64,000 nt of DNA from Streptomyces sp. NBC_00286 (GTDB lineage: Bacteria > Actinomycetota > Actinomycetes > Streptomycetales > Streptomycetaceae). Below, piece after piece: positions 1-8,567 of the stretch; the first letter of the stretch is position 1, and every line of letters starts with the position of its first letter. The stretch covers positions 2,418,001 through 2,482,000 of the forward strand of contig NZ_CP108054.1 in NCBI RefSeq assembly GCF_036173125.1, in the 5' to 3' direction. The notes below the pieces were generated by a model, which did no database searches, was not told the DNA's origin, and saw nothing but the letters and a program-made list of their open reading frames with translations. The translations under genes and the position numbers were made by a program.

Positions 1-828
1 CGAGGCATCGGCGACGAACGCGCGCTGCCCCTCGACCGAGGTCTCCAGGGCGGCGAGGGTCTCGTTCGTCGTGCGGGCCAGGCGGGCGATCTCGTCGTGG
101 GTGTCCGGCTCGGGGACGCGCCGTGACAGGTCCTCGGAGGCCGTGATGGCGGCCATCTCGGCGCGGATGCCCTCGACGGGGCGCAGCGCCCGCCTGGTGA
201 CGACGTACGTCACGCCCCCGACCGTCAACAGCAGCAGAGGCAGCCCTATGAGCATCGTCGTCAGCGCGGTGTCGACGGCCTCTTCCTCGGTGGAGAGCGG
301 GGCGCCCGCGTAGACGGTGAGCATGACGCCTCCCGGCGTGATCACGTCGACCGCGGCGAACCGGTAGTCCGCGGTCGTGCCCTCGACGGTCGCTGTGCCC
401 TCTCCGTACCAGGTCTCGTCGGTGATCTCCCCGGCGGAGAGAGTGCCGCCGTCCTCCGCCTCGCGATCGCCCTCCGCCTTGTCGTCGGCGTCGTCGTTGG
501 CCTCGGAGTTCAGCCGGTCCGAGGCGGCGGCGGTCACGTTCATGGCCTCGACGTCCTCGCCGACCGCGACGGGCTTCTCGTTCCGGTCCAGGACCTCTAC
601 GGGGTTCTCGTCGCCGTCCGGCAGATTCAGCTCGTCGTACGCGAATCCGTTCGCCAGCGCCGAGGCGGCGTTGCGGGCCACGGAGTCGGCCTCGGCATCC
701 GCCTTGTCGGTGAGGCTGAACCGCAGCGACATCAGTACGGCGGTGCCCGCGGCGACCAGGGCTATGGCGACGACGAGCGTCGCGGCGAGGGTGGCGCGGG
801 CCCTCACGGAGGCGAGTCGGCGCTTCAC
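1..828 (-). CDS. Sensor histidine kinase, N-terminal part (cut by window edge)
   Basis: Membrane sensor kinase of a two-component system; only the first 276 codons are inside the window. From the GTG at 828, preceded by a GGAGG, the reading frame gives a first membrane helix (about residues 10-32), an acidic extracytoplasmic sensor region (about 33-165), a second helix (about 173-195) ending in VVTRRALRPV, and a HAMP linker (about 196-247). It is cut just after FVADAS, the lead-in to the phospho-acceptor SHELRTP box. Its response regulator should lie beyond the left edge. It diverges from a PepSY gene across a region with phased CTTCAG repeats, a common arrangement where the regulator controls a PepSY protein. 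Family call is firm; the stimulus is unknown. Confidence 0.88.
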   Translation of the reverse strand, partial: MKRRLASVRARATLAATLVVAIALVAAGTAVLMSLRFSLTDKADAEADSVARNAASALANGFAYDELNLPDGDENPVEVLDRNEKPVAVGEDVEAMNVTAAASDRLNSEANDDADDKAEGDREAEDGGTLSAGEITDETWYGEGTATVEGTTADYRFAAVDVITPGGVMLTVYAGAPLSTEEEAVDTALTTMLIGLPLLLLTVGGVTYVVTRRALRPVEGIRAEMAAITASEDLSRRVPEPDTHDEIARLARTTNETLAALETSVEGQRAFVADAS

Positions 829-901
829 GGGCGGGCCTCCACTCTGGATCGCGATGGGCGCGGGTCGGGTGCGTGCATACGTGCAGCTTGGCAAACCGAA
901 C

Positions 902-955
902 CTGAAGCGGCCTTCAGGGCGCTTCAGGTTCGCTTCAGCATCGGTCGGCCAGATT
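902..955 (+). promoter_or_regulatory. Phased CTTCAG repeats, likely response-regulator binding site
   Basis: CTTCAG occurs three times in the same direction at 912-917, 922-927 and 933-938, spaced 10 and 11 bp, with an inverted CTGAAG at 902-907. CAGATT at 950-955 can serve as a -10 element for the rightward PepSY gene, and the last repeat lies where a -35 would be. Repeats one helical turn apart replacing the -35 are the hallmark of PhoB/OmpR-family activators. The obvious candidate is the partner regulator of the divergent kinase. Confidence 0.6.
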
Positions 956-1012
956 GGTTCCCGTCGAAAGCAGACGACCAGCAGATGACCAGCCGTATCC
1001 CGGAGGAATCCC

Positions 1013-1705
1013 ATGAAGCGCAACGTCGTGATCGCCACCATCTCGGCCGTCGCCCTGATCGGCGGCGGCACCGCGACCGCCATCGCGGTCACGGCTGACG
1101 ACGAGGCGCCGGCGAAGAAGACCGTGTCGGTGTCGAACGACGACAACGACCGCGGCGACGCCAATAACACTGACGACAAGGCCCAGGACGGGGCCGACGA
1201 CCAGGCCGCCCGCGACAAGGACGAGGACGCCGAGGACAAGGCCGAGAACGCCGCCGACGCGAAGGCCGGGCAGATCACCGCCGCCGACGCGATCAAGGCG
1301 GCGCTGAAGCACACGAAGGGTACGGCGGTCTCGGCCGACCTGGACGACGAGGGCACGGCCCACGTGTGGGACGTCGATGTGCTGACCAAGGGCGGCGCCT
1401 GGCACAGCATCCAGATCGACCCCGCCAAGGGCAAGGTCCTCGGCTCGCACACCGAGAAGGACGAAGACGGCGACGACGCCGCCGAGACCGCGCAGATCCG
1501 CGCCGCCCTGAAGGGCAGCTCCGTAACCGCCGCGGAGGCCGCCGAGGCCGCCGCCGCCAAGGGCACGGTGACCTCCGTCGGCCTCGACGAGGAGAGCAAG
1601 GACCAGGCCTGGGAGGTCGACACCACCGCCGCCGACGGCACCGGCAGCGACTGGCGCGTGAACCCCAACTCCGGCAAGGTCACGGCGGACCGCACGAACG
1701 ACTGA
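1013..1705 (+). CDS. Secreted protein with two PepSY domains
   Basis: 230 aa. A signal peptide or anchor spans about residues 1-27 (KRNVV then a hydrophobic run ending TAIAV). A very acidic, lysine/alanine-rich linker follows (about 30-82). Two PepSY-like repeats come next, about 84-148 (from ITAADAIKAAL to GKVLG) and about 165-228 (from SSVTAAEAAEA to SGKVTADR); each has the helix-strand pattern and the DxxxG end of the family. PepSY domains are linked to inhibition or regulation of extracytoplasmic proteases or to envelope sensing, but the role here is unknown. The ATG is fixed by GGAGG at 1002-1006. A perfect hairpin follows the stop. Divergence from a sensor kinase suggests it is that system's target. 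Confidence 0.85.
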   Translation: MKRNVVIATISAVALIGGGTATAIAVTADDEAPAKKTVSVSNDDNDRGDANNTDDKAQDGADDQAARDKDEDAEDKAENAADAKAGQITAADAIKAALKHTKGTAVSADLDDEGTAHVWDVDVLTKGGAWHSIQIDPAKGKVLGSHTEKDEDGDDAAETAQIRAALKGSSVTAAEAAEAAAAKGTVTSVGLDEESKDQAWEVDTTAADGTGSDWRVNPNSGKVTADRTND

Positions 1706-1722
1706 CCATGGCGCACGGACAA

Positions 1723-1780
1723 CTGGGGGAGTGACCCCGCCGCCCCGTCAGCTGACGGGGCGGCGGGGTCACTCCCCCAG
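1723..1780. terminator. 58-bp perfect palindrome, factor-independent terminator
   Basis: Two 29-bp arms that are exact reverse complements meet with no unpaired bases between them (axis between 1751 and 1752). It starts 17 bp after the PepSY stop codon. There is no T-tract, as usual for Streptomyces terminators. The GC-rich arms could stop transcription from either direction. Confidence 0.8.
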
Positions 1781-1912
1781 GAGGACCGCGTCTCCCGCTC
1801 CCCCGGTCATCGAAGCCCGCGACCGGCTATCGGCGTTGCCATTCCTCTGCGAGGAGTTGGTAAGACCGCACGAAGCCGCCCACTACACGCCCGCCTCGGC
1901 CTGAGCCCAGCA

Positions 1913-1948
1913 GCCGCCGGGGAGGGACACGTGCCCCTCCCCGGCGGC
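1913..1948. terminator. GC-rich hairpin
   Basis: A 14-bp stem (1913-1926 with 1935-1948) around an 8-nt loop, in a stretch (1781-2122) with no recognisable gene. Probably a second terminator isolating the downstream sulfur-related unit from the PepSY gene. Confidence 0.55.
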
Positions 1949-2122
1949 TTGGCGACGTCGCATCGGCCCAACTGCCCGCCGACATAGCCGTGCTGATCAG
2001 CACCCGGACTCCTGGGCGAACCCCGGACACGCTGGGCCACCCACAACCGATCTCATGATGCGGGATGGCATCGTCCACCATACGAACACCCCCTTGGGGT
2101 GGGCGCCTTCTTCCGGCACGAT

Positions 2123-2150
2123 CCCTAGCAACCAGGTAGGAAAACTAGGG
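2123..2150 (+). promoter_or_regulatory. CCCTAG/CTAGGG inverted repeat upstream of the leader peptide
   Basis: CCCTAG at 2123-2128 and CTAGGG at 2145-2150 are inverted halves 16 bp apart. The intervening stretch is A/T-richer than its surroundings and contains TAGGAA, a -10-like hexamer at 2137-2142. It lies 17 bp before the short leader ORF, so it likely marks the promoter/operator of the sulfur unit. The regulator is not identifiable. Confidence 0.4.
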
Positions 2151-2166
2151 AAATGCGGGGGTGACC

Positions 2167-2268
2167 ATGCGAACGCTCGACCGCACAGGCAGGTCGCTGC
2201 CCCTCCTGACCTCGCGCCGTCACATCGACCTCGGCCGTACGTCCAGTGCCATCTGTCGGCCCGTCTGA
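2167..2268 (+). CDS. Putative cysteine-responsive leader peptide (33 aa)
   Basis: An ATG at 2167 opens a 33-residue ORF whose C-terminal half reads SRRHIDLGRTSSAIC then RPV and stop, with a single Cys at residue 30. Actinobacteria carry a family of short leader ORFs with an RRHxDLGRxSSAxC core directly upstream of sulfur-assimilation and sulfonate-transport genes. They are thought to sense cysteine supply through translation of the terminal Cys region. An in-frame GTG at 2161 is an alternative start. It lies 241 bp before the sulfonate-type binding protein, with a CU-rich repeat between, which fits attenuation of that gene. Confidence 0.75.
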   Translation: MRTLDRTGRSLPLLTSRRHIDLGRTSSAICRPV

Positions 2269-2314
2269 CGCGCAGAACCTGACTCTGCCCGAACCAGGAC
2301 TGCCTCCCCGCCCG

Positions 2315-2343
2315 CTCCGCCTCCGCCTCCGCCTCCGCCTCCG
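2315..2343 (+). repeat. CTCCGC hexanucleotide repeat in the leader
   Basis: Four full copies of CTCCGC plus a partial one, in the untranslated stretch between leader peptide and binding-protein gene. On the transcript it is C/U-rich and poor in A. It could act as an unstructured Rho-loading segment or be a neutral slippage repeat; the sequence does not decide. Confidence 0.6.
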
Positions 2344-2509
2344 GATCGGACAGCGTCCGCGGACCACTCCCCCCACGTTCCGCTTCTCAGCCCGCGACGG
2401 CATGCGTGCCGCCGAGGCCGAGGAGTGGAGTGCTGGTGCATGCCGGCACATCAGTACGCCTGGCGTTTTCGTACCTCCCTGATCGCCCATTCCCTGAGAG
2501 GACACCTCC

Positions 2510-3619
2510 GTGTCTGCCGCAAGACCGCTCACCGCCCTGCGCACCATCGCCGTCATCGCCGCGCTGCCTCTTCTGCTCACCGCCTGCGGCTACGGCGCCG
2601 ATTCCGCTGACGACGACAAGCAGACCGAGGTCGCGGCGAACGCCAAGAAGATCGACGGCCTCGACGAGGTGAAGATCGGCTACTTCCCCAACCTCACCCA
2701 CGCCACCGCCCTGGTCGGCGTCCAGGGGGGCCTGCTCCAGAAGGAGCTCGGCGGCACCAAGATCAAGCCGTCGACCTTCAACGCCGGCCCATCCGAGATC
2801 GAGGCGCTGAACGCCGGGTCCATCGACATCGGCTGGATCGGCCCCTCCCCCGCCATCAACGGCTACACCAAGTCGAACGGCAAGAGCCTGCGCATCATCA
2901 GCGGTTCCGCCTCCGGTGGCGTGAAGCTCGTCGTCAACCCGGACAAGATCAAGTCCCTGGACGACGTCAAGGGCAAGAAGATCGCCACGCCGCAGCTCGG
3001 CAACACCCAGGACGTCGCGTTCCTCAACTGGATCGCGGAGAAGGGCTGGAAGGTCGACCCGCAGAGCGGCGGAGGCGACGTGTCCGTGGTCCGCACGGAC
3101 AACAAGATCACCCCGGACGCCTACAAGTCCGGCTCCATCGACGGCGCCTGGGTGCCGGAGCCGACCGCGTCCAAGCTGGTCGCCGAGGGCGGCAAGGTAC
3201 TGCTGGACGAGGCCGATCTGTGGCCGGACAAGAAGTTCGTGATCACGAACATCATCGTGTCGCAGAAGTTCCTCAAGGAGCACCCGGACGTCGTCGAGGC
3301 CGTGCTGCGCGGCTCGGTGAAGACCAACGCCTGGATCAACGCCAACCCGGAGAAGGCGAAGGCCGCCGCCAACGAGGCACTGAAGGAGGAGTCCGGCAAG
3401 GCCCTGCCCGCCGAGGTCATCGACCCGGCCTGGAAGTCCATCACCTTCCTCGACGACCCGCTGGCCGCCACCCTCAACACCGAGGCGGAGCACGCGGTGA
3501 AGGCCGGCCTGCTGGAGAAGCCCGATCTGAAGGGCATCTACGACCTCGCCCCGCTGAACAAGGTCCTCAAGGCCGAGGTCAAGGACGAGATCGACGACGC
3601 CGGTCTCGGCGCCGAGTAG
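2510..3619 (+). CDS. ABC transporter substrate-binding lipoprotein, aliphatic sulfonate type
   Basis: 369 aa. Signal peptide with a lipobox (LLLTAC, Cys at about residue 26) places it on the outer membrane face. The mature part is a periplasmic-binding fold of the SsuA/TauA/NMT1 group: VKIGYFPNLTHATALVG near the start, then the domain-swap region STFNAGPSEIEALNAGSIDIGWIGPSP split across two strands, and GAWVPEP later. It would capture sulfonates or a related sulfur source. Usually such genes are followed by ATPase and permease genes and, in Streptomyces, by cysDN. Here neither follows; a WD40 remnant does. The upstream leader ORF supports a sulfur role. Strong family call, substrate inferred. 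Confidence 0.85.
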   Translation: MSAARPLTALRTIAVIAALPLLLTACGYGADSADDDKQTEVAANAKKIDGLDEVKIGYFPNLTHATALVGVQGGLLQKELGGTKIKPSTFNAGPSEIEALNAGSIDIGWIGPSPAINGYTKSNGKSLRIISGSASGGVKLVVNPDKIKSLDDVKGKKIATPQLGNTQDVAFLNWIAEKGWKVDPQSGGGDVSVVRTDNKITPDAYKSGSIDGAWVPEPTASKLVAEGGKVLLDEADLWPDKKFVITNIIVSQKFLKEHPDVVEAVLRGSVKTNAWINANPEKAKAAANEALKEESGKALPAEVIDPAWKSITFLDDPLAATLNTEAEHAVKAGLLEKPDLKGIYDLAPLNKVLKAEVKDEIDDAGLGAE

Positions 3620-3744
3620 CCGAGTAACTGGGTGCTGCGCAGCCGGGGCCTGCTGGTCACCCGCTGAACGGGTGTCAACGACCCTTGTGAATCTGTGAAT
3701 TGTCTGTCAGGCCCGTTCAGAGAGTGGACAAAAGGCAGAGCGTG

Positions 3745-4092
3745 GCGGCGAGTTCGTACGGGGTCACCGGGCACACCAGCAATGTGTACGGGCTCGCCTT
3801 CCACCCCGCGCGGCACCGGGCGACGAGAGCGGGCGGGTCGTCCTGTGGGATCCCGCGCGCATCCCGCTGTTCCGGCACGACAGCCCGCGGGCACCGGGGC
3901 TGGGTGACGGATGCCGCGTTCAGCCCCGACGGCCGCACCCTCGCCACCGCGGCCGACGACCACACGGCCCGCCTCTGGACCACCGCCCCACGCCGGGTGA
4001 CAACGCAACTCTGCGCCACCCTCGACCAGAACCTCACCCGAGAGGAGTGGCAGCGCTTCCTTCCCGGACTGCCTTACCGCCGGACCTGCTGA
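3745..4092 (+). pseudogene. Remnant of a WD40-repeat protein (3' end)
   Basis: Three disjoint reading frames each hold pieces of a beta-propeller. GHTSNVYGLAFHP is in one frame, SGRVVLWDPARIPL (from about 3828) is in another, and GWVTDAAFSPDGRTLATAADDHTARLW is back in the first. It ends in LTREEWQRFLPGLPYRRTC, the usual C-terminus of Streptomyces nSTAND/WD40 proteins. At least two frameshifts and the lack of any N-terminal part show it is dead. Its last 59 bp overlap the convergent YfhO-like gene, so that gene's C-terminal tail may have been created by the same deletion. Confidence 0.75.
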
Positions 4093-6574
4093 GATCGGGT
4101 TCCCTCCGCGCCCTGCGACGAAGAAACGCGGTCAGGCCCAGCAACAGCACCACCGCTCCCGCGCTCGCTGCCGACGCCGCGCGCAGGCCGGGTGGGCGGA
4201 AGGAGCAATGGAGTTGGTGCTCGGAGGCAGCGTTCTTCGGCAGTGGGACCGCGAGCAGGCCCAGACGGCTCCGCGCGACGCGCATCGGGCCGTCGTCGAC
4301 CGCGCAGCGCCAGCCCGGCACGCGCGCGGTGGCGATGACGGCCGTGCCCGTGGAACCGGCCGGGAGTGTGGCGCGCACACTGTGGCCGCCCGCCGTGACG
4401 TGCGTGGCGCCCCGGGCTCGCAGGTCCGTGACCGCCTGCCGGAGTGCGGCCGGATCCAGGCAGGCCAGGGGTGAGCGCGGAAGTTCGGTGTCCCGGAAGA
4501 CCGTAGCGATGGTGACCGTGACGCGGCCGTCCGCCGGGACAGTGCCGAGCGGCTTGGTGGCCACCGCCTTCTCGGGGCGCTCACCCCACAGGCGTACGGA
4601 TCTGCCGCCGGGCCCCGCGAGCATCGCGTCGGTCCAGGAGCCGTCGACGTACAGGCGGCTGCCGGGGCGGCATCGGGCGGTGATCCGGTACGGGGCTCCC
4701 GCGGCGGTCAGCCGGTACGGGCCTGTCGCGCGCCGCGACTCCGAGCCGTGCGCACCGGCGAAGGAGATCCGCGGCTGCTCGTACACCTGGTGTCCCAGTG
4801 CCGCCTGCTGGTGGGCGAACGACGAGGAACCGGGTGGCAGTTGAGGTGCCCGGCGTGGGTGGACGGTCACCAGCGGTGGCGCGGGGAAGCGTTCGACGCG
4901 TACCGGTCCCGGGCCGTCGCTGTGCCGGATGCGGGCGCCGACGGAGAAGACCGCGTCGGCGACCGGGTTGTCCTGGGGGATCAGATGGCGGCCGTACATG
5001 GTCCAGGAGTAGCCGAGGCGTCGCAGCAGGCGGGCGGTCTGCTTCGGCACGTAGCTGCTGTAGTAGGCCGGGCCCTCGCTGCCCAGCAGCTGAGGGTCGT
5101 TGTTGACGATCTCGGGCGGGCCGGTGTCGGTGCGATGAGCGGGCCAGTCGGCGACCCGGGTGACGGCCTCGCGTACCGCGTCGTGCCGGGCGCCCCAGGT
5201 GGGCTTGGGGGTGTAGAAGGCCAGCTTGTGGCGCTGTTGGTCGACGGCCACACCGCTGGCCGCGGACTCGGCGAGTACGAGCACAGCGAGGGCGGCGGCG
5301 ACCAGCCGACCACCGCGCTTGCGCACGAGCAGCAGCAAGAGCCCGAGAGTGAGCCCTCCCGAGCCGAGGACCACGAGCCAGGTCAGATGACTCACGCCGT
5401 TCTCGTTGCGCACGGACGCGGCGGCGAGGACGCAGACGGCCGCACCCGCGGCGAGCAGTGGCCCGAGCCGTGGCCGGTGAGCGAGGCACAGCCACGCGAC
5501 CGAGACCAGCAGGCCGGAGAGCACGAACGTCGCACGGTACGGACTACCGTTGGGCAGCGAGAGTCCGTACCAGAGCCGGACCGTGGGCAGCGAGCAGAAG
5601 GAGGCGACGACGGCGAGCAGCGCCACGCACCACGCCACTCGCGTACGCACGGGGATATGCCGGCTCAGCGGGAAGACGAGCACCAGCAGCAGCGCGAGCA
5701 TGCCCACGAAGAACCGGGGCAGACTGCCGAACCCCCGCTGTGCGGGCAGCAGTTGGAGCAGATACTCCAATGCCGGCGGACGGCTGTAGGGCAGCGCGGG
5801 AATCGGCTGGGCGCCCGCGGCGGCCAGGTACGCGGGCCAGATCACGGGCGCGGCGAGCAACGTACCGAGCGCGAAGGTGAGGCCCGTACGGCCGAGGAAC
5901 CGCAGCAGACCCGTCCGGCCCCACTCGCGCGTGGCCAGCAGCACGGCACCGACCACGACGGTCCCCACGGCGGCCATCAACCCGGTGTAGAAGTTCCCCG
6001 CCCAGGCCACACCCACCATCGGCGCGGCCCACAGCCAGCCGCGCTCGCGCGTACACCGGTCGAGCGCCAGCAGCATCAGCGGGAACGCCGTCAGGCCCCA
6101 CAGCCACATCGGGTCGAACGCGCCGTCGTTGAGCGTCCAGCCCGACAGCCCGTACGCGGCACCGAGCAGGCCCGGCTGCCACCAGCAGCCGGGCTGCAGC
6201 CGTCGCAGCCACAGCGTCATGACGGCCGCGCCGAGCCCGATGCTCAGGCACTCCCCCACGTACACGCCCAGGTCGACCTGGCGGCGCGGGAAGGCCGCGA
6301 CGAGCAGCGAGAAGGGGTTGCCGAGGAAGCTGACGAAGTCCGCCCAGTACGGCACTCCGAAGGCGCTGTTCCAGTTGAAGAAGAGGTCGCCGGACGCGGT
6401 GCCGTGCAGCAGGTCCCACAGGTGGGCGTGGAAGGGCACGAACTGGTTGCCGAGGTCGTTGAGGGCACGCGAGCGGTCCCCGAAGGGATACGTGCCGCGC
6501 ATCGCACCCGAGAGGACGAAGGCGGCCATGGCGATCGCCGCGGCCAGACCGGGTCCGGCGGCGCGGGTCTTCAT
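4034..6574 (-). CDS. YfhO-family membrane glycosyltransferase (GT-C type)
   Basis: 846 aa, about a dozen membrane helices from residue 10 to about 480, then a soluble extracytoplasmic C-terminal domain. The N-terminal loop (YPFGDRSRALNDLGNQFVPF, with an acidic residue placed as in GT-C catalytic loops) and FNWNSAFGVPYWADF are typical of YfhO. In Bacillus, YfhO transfers a sugar from a lipid carrier to lipoteichoic acid outside the membrane, working with a CsbB-type GT2 and a GtrA flippase. Exactly those two genes precede it here, with an ATGA overlap. Start ATG at 6574 overlaps the gtrA stop; longer frames read through gtrA. Acceptor polymer unknown. Confidence 0.85.
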   Translation of the reverse strand: MKTRAAGPGLAAAIAMAAFVLSGAMRGTYPFGDRSRALNDLGNQFVPFHAHLWDLLHGTASGDLFFNWNSAFGVPYWADFVSFLGNPFSLLVAAFPRRQVDLGVYVGECLSIGLGAAVMTLWLRRLQPGCWWQPGLLGAAYGLSGWTLNDGAFDPMWLWGLTAFPLMLLALDRCTRERGWLWAAPMVGVAWAGNFYTGLMAAVGTVVVGAVLLATREWGRTGLLRFLGRTGLTFALGTLLAAPVIWPAYLAAAGAQPIPALPYSRPPALEYLLQLLPAQRGFGSLPRFFVGMLALLLVLVFPLSRHIPVRTRVAWCVALLAVVASFCSLPTVRLWYGLSLPNGSPYRATFVLSGLLVSVAWLCLAHRPRLGPLLAAGAAVCVLAAASVRNENGVSHLTWLVVLGSGGLTLGLLLLLVRKRGGRLVAAALAVLVLAESAASGVAVDQQRHKLAFYTPKPTWGARHDAVREAVTRVADWPAHRTDTGPPEIVNNDPQLLGSEGPAYYSSYVPKQTARLLRRLGYSWTMYGRHLIPQDNPVADAVFSVGARIRHSDGPGPVRVERFPAPPLVTVHPRRAPQLPPGSSSFAHQQAALGHQVYEQPRISFAGAHGSESRRATGPYRLTAAGAPYRITARCRPGSRLYVDGSWTDAMLAGPGGRSVRLWGERPEKAVATKPLGTVPADGRVTVTIATVFRDTELPRSPLACLDPAALRQAVTDLRARGATHVTAGGHSVRATLPAGSTGTAVIATARVPGWRCAVDDGPMRVARSRLGLLAVPLPKNAASEHQLHCSFRPPGLRAASAASAGAVVLLLGLTAFLRRRARREPDLSRSGGKAVREGSAATPLG

Positions 6575-6933
6575 GCGGGCACCAGGATGCGGCGGGCGAT
6601 CAGGAAAGTGACGGGGATCGCGCCGACGGCGGCGATCAGCGGGGCGATCCGCGCGTCCATGCCGAGGCCGGAGACCAGCACGTACACCCCGACCGTGGTC
6701 AGCAGGAGGTTCGCGGCGTTCGTCAGCGGGAACAGCACGAACTTCTGCCAGCTCGGATTCGTGCGGTAGGTGAAGCGGACGTTCATGAAGAAGGAGCCGA
6801 TCATGCTCAGCAGGGTCGCCAGGACGTGCCCGACCAGGTAGGGCGTCCACAGGCACAGCAGCCGGTAAAGGGCGTAGTACGTCCCGGTGTTGACGGCCCC
6901 GACCAGCGCGAACCGCAGGAGCTGACCCTTCAC
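6571..6933 (-). CDS. GtrA-like flippase
   Basis: 120 aa, four membrane helices, GtrA/DPMS3 family: QLLRFALVGAVNTGTYYALYRLL near the N-terminus, then SFFMNVRFTYR and VTFLIARR. It is proposed to flip polyprenyl-phosphate-linked sugar to the outer membrane face. Start is the GTG at 6933, whose last bases overlap the stop of the upstream GT2 gene (GTGA). Its own stop overlaps the YfhO start (ATGA). The tight coupling argues for a stoichiometric three-protein pathway. Confidence 0.88.
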   Translation of the reverse strand: MKGQLLRFALVGAVNTGTYYALYRLLCLWTPYLVGHVLATLLSMIGSFFMNVRFTYRTNPSWQKFVLFPLTNAANLLLTTVGVYVLVSGLGMDARIAPLIAAVGAIPVTFLIARRILVPA

Positions 6934-7886
6934 GAGGAGCGGGTCCGCAGTGCGGGCGAACGGCCGGCGTCCGCGGGCTGGCGCTCGCTCACCAGGTAGT
7001 GCGGGCGCTGCTTGCACTCGTAGTAGACCCGGCCGATGTACTCGCCGATCAGGCCGAGCAGCACCATCTGCATACCGCCGAAGCCGGTGATCGCGACGAG
7101 CAGGGTGACGTACCCGGGTGCGGTGACACCGCCGATGAGCACGGCGCCGACCGTCCAGGCGGCGTAGGTGAGGGCCAGTCCGGAGAGCAGGAGCCCGAGG
7201 TGCAGGGCCAGTCGCAGGGGGCGGCTGTTGAAGGAGACCAGGCCGTCCACCGCGTAGTTGAGGAGCTTGGGGTAGCTCCATTTGCTGTTGCCTCCGGCGC
7301 GTGGGGTGTCCTGGTAGTCGAAGAAGACGGCGCTGAAGCCGATCCAGGAGAACAGGCCCTTGGAGAAGCGGTTGCGCTCGCCCAGCTCCACGAGCGCGTC
7401 CACGGCGCGGCGCGAGAGGAGGCGGAAGTCCCCGGCGCCGTCGACGAGTTCGACGTCGGCCCAGTGGTTGAGGAGCCGGTAGTAGCCGCGGCTCAGCAGG
7501 GTCCGCAGCCGGCCGTCGTGGTTGCGGGAGCGGCGGGCTACGACCTGGTCGAAGCCTTCGCGCCGCAGGTCGAGCATCTTGCCGAGCAGGGCGGGCGGGT
7601 GCTGGAGGTCGGCGTCCATGAGGGCGATGTGATCCCCGGTGGCCTCGCGCAGACCGGCGAGCAGTCCGGCCTCCTTGCCGAAGTTCCGCGACAGGGACAG
7701 GTAGCGGACGCGAGGGTCACGGAAGGCGAAGGCGCGCAGCAGGGACAGGGTGCCGTCGGTGGACCCGTCGTCGACGAACACCACCTCGTACGGCTCCCCG
7801 AGTTCGCCGAGCCGCGCGTGGAGTTCGTCGTTGAACGCCTCGAGCACCTGCTCCTCGTTGAAGCAGGGCACCACGACTGACAACAT
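6930..7886 (-). CDS. GT2 polyprenyl-phosphate glycosyltransferase (GtrB/CsbB type)
   Basis: 318 aa. The GT-A domain opens with LSVVVPCFNEE, contains VDDGSTDGT, SLSRNFGKEA and the metal-binding MDADLQHPP (about residue 92), and ends in two C-terminal membrane helices (about 228-252 and 262-288), as in GtrB, CsbB and DPM synthase. It would load one sugar from a nucleotide donor onto undecaprenyl phosphate at the cytoplasmic face. First gene of the three-gene operon; ATG at 7886 has AAGGAG about 7 nt upstream. The sugar cannot be read from sequence. Confidence 0.9.
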   Translation of the reverse strand: MLSVVVPCFNEEQVLEAFNDELHARLGELGEPYEVVFVDDGSTDGTLSLLRAFAFRDPRVRYLSLSRNFGKEAGLLAGLREATGDHIALMDADLQHPPALLGKMLDLRREGFDQVVARRSRNHDGRLRTLLSRGYYRLLNHWADVELVDGAGDFRLLSRRAVDALVELGERNRFSKGLFSWIGFSAVFFDYQDTPRAGGNSKWSYPKLLNYAVDGLVSFNSRPLRLALHLGLLLSGLALTYAAWTVGAVLIGGVTAPGYVTLLVAITGFGGMQMVLLGLIGEYIGRVYYECKQRPHYLVSERQPADAGRSPALRTRSS

Positions 7887-7964
7887 CCCGCGCTCCTTGC
7901 TTCTGGCCCGGAGACTTGGGGCGCCTCCGGGCCGGACGTTGGTGGACGAGGTCCGTGCGGGGCG

Positions 7965-8519
<555 letters not shown>

Positions 8520-8567
8520 TCACTCCTTCGGTGGCGAGTCCGTATCGCCCGTTCCGGCGACGTAGCT

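Noticed and set aside
1807..2081. Leftward ORFs between the PepSY gene and the leader peptide
   Set aside because: They cross a strong hairpin, lack ribosome sites and show no family resemblance.
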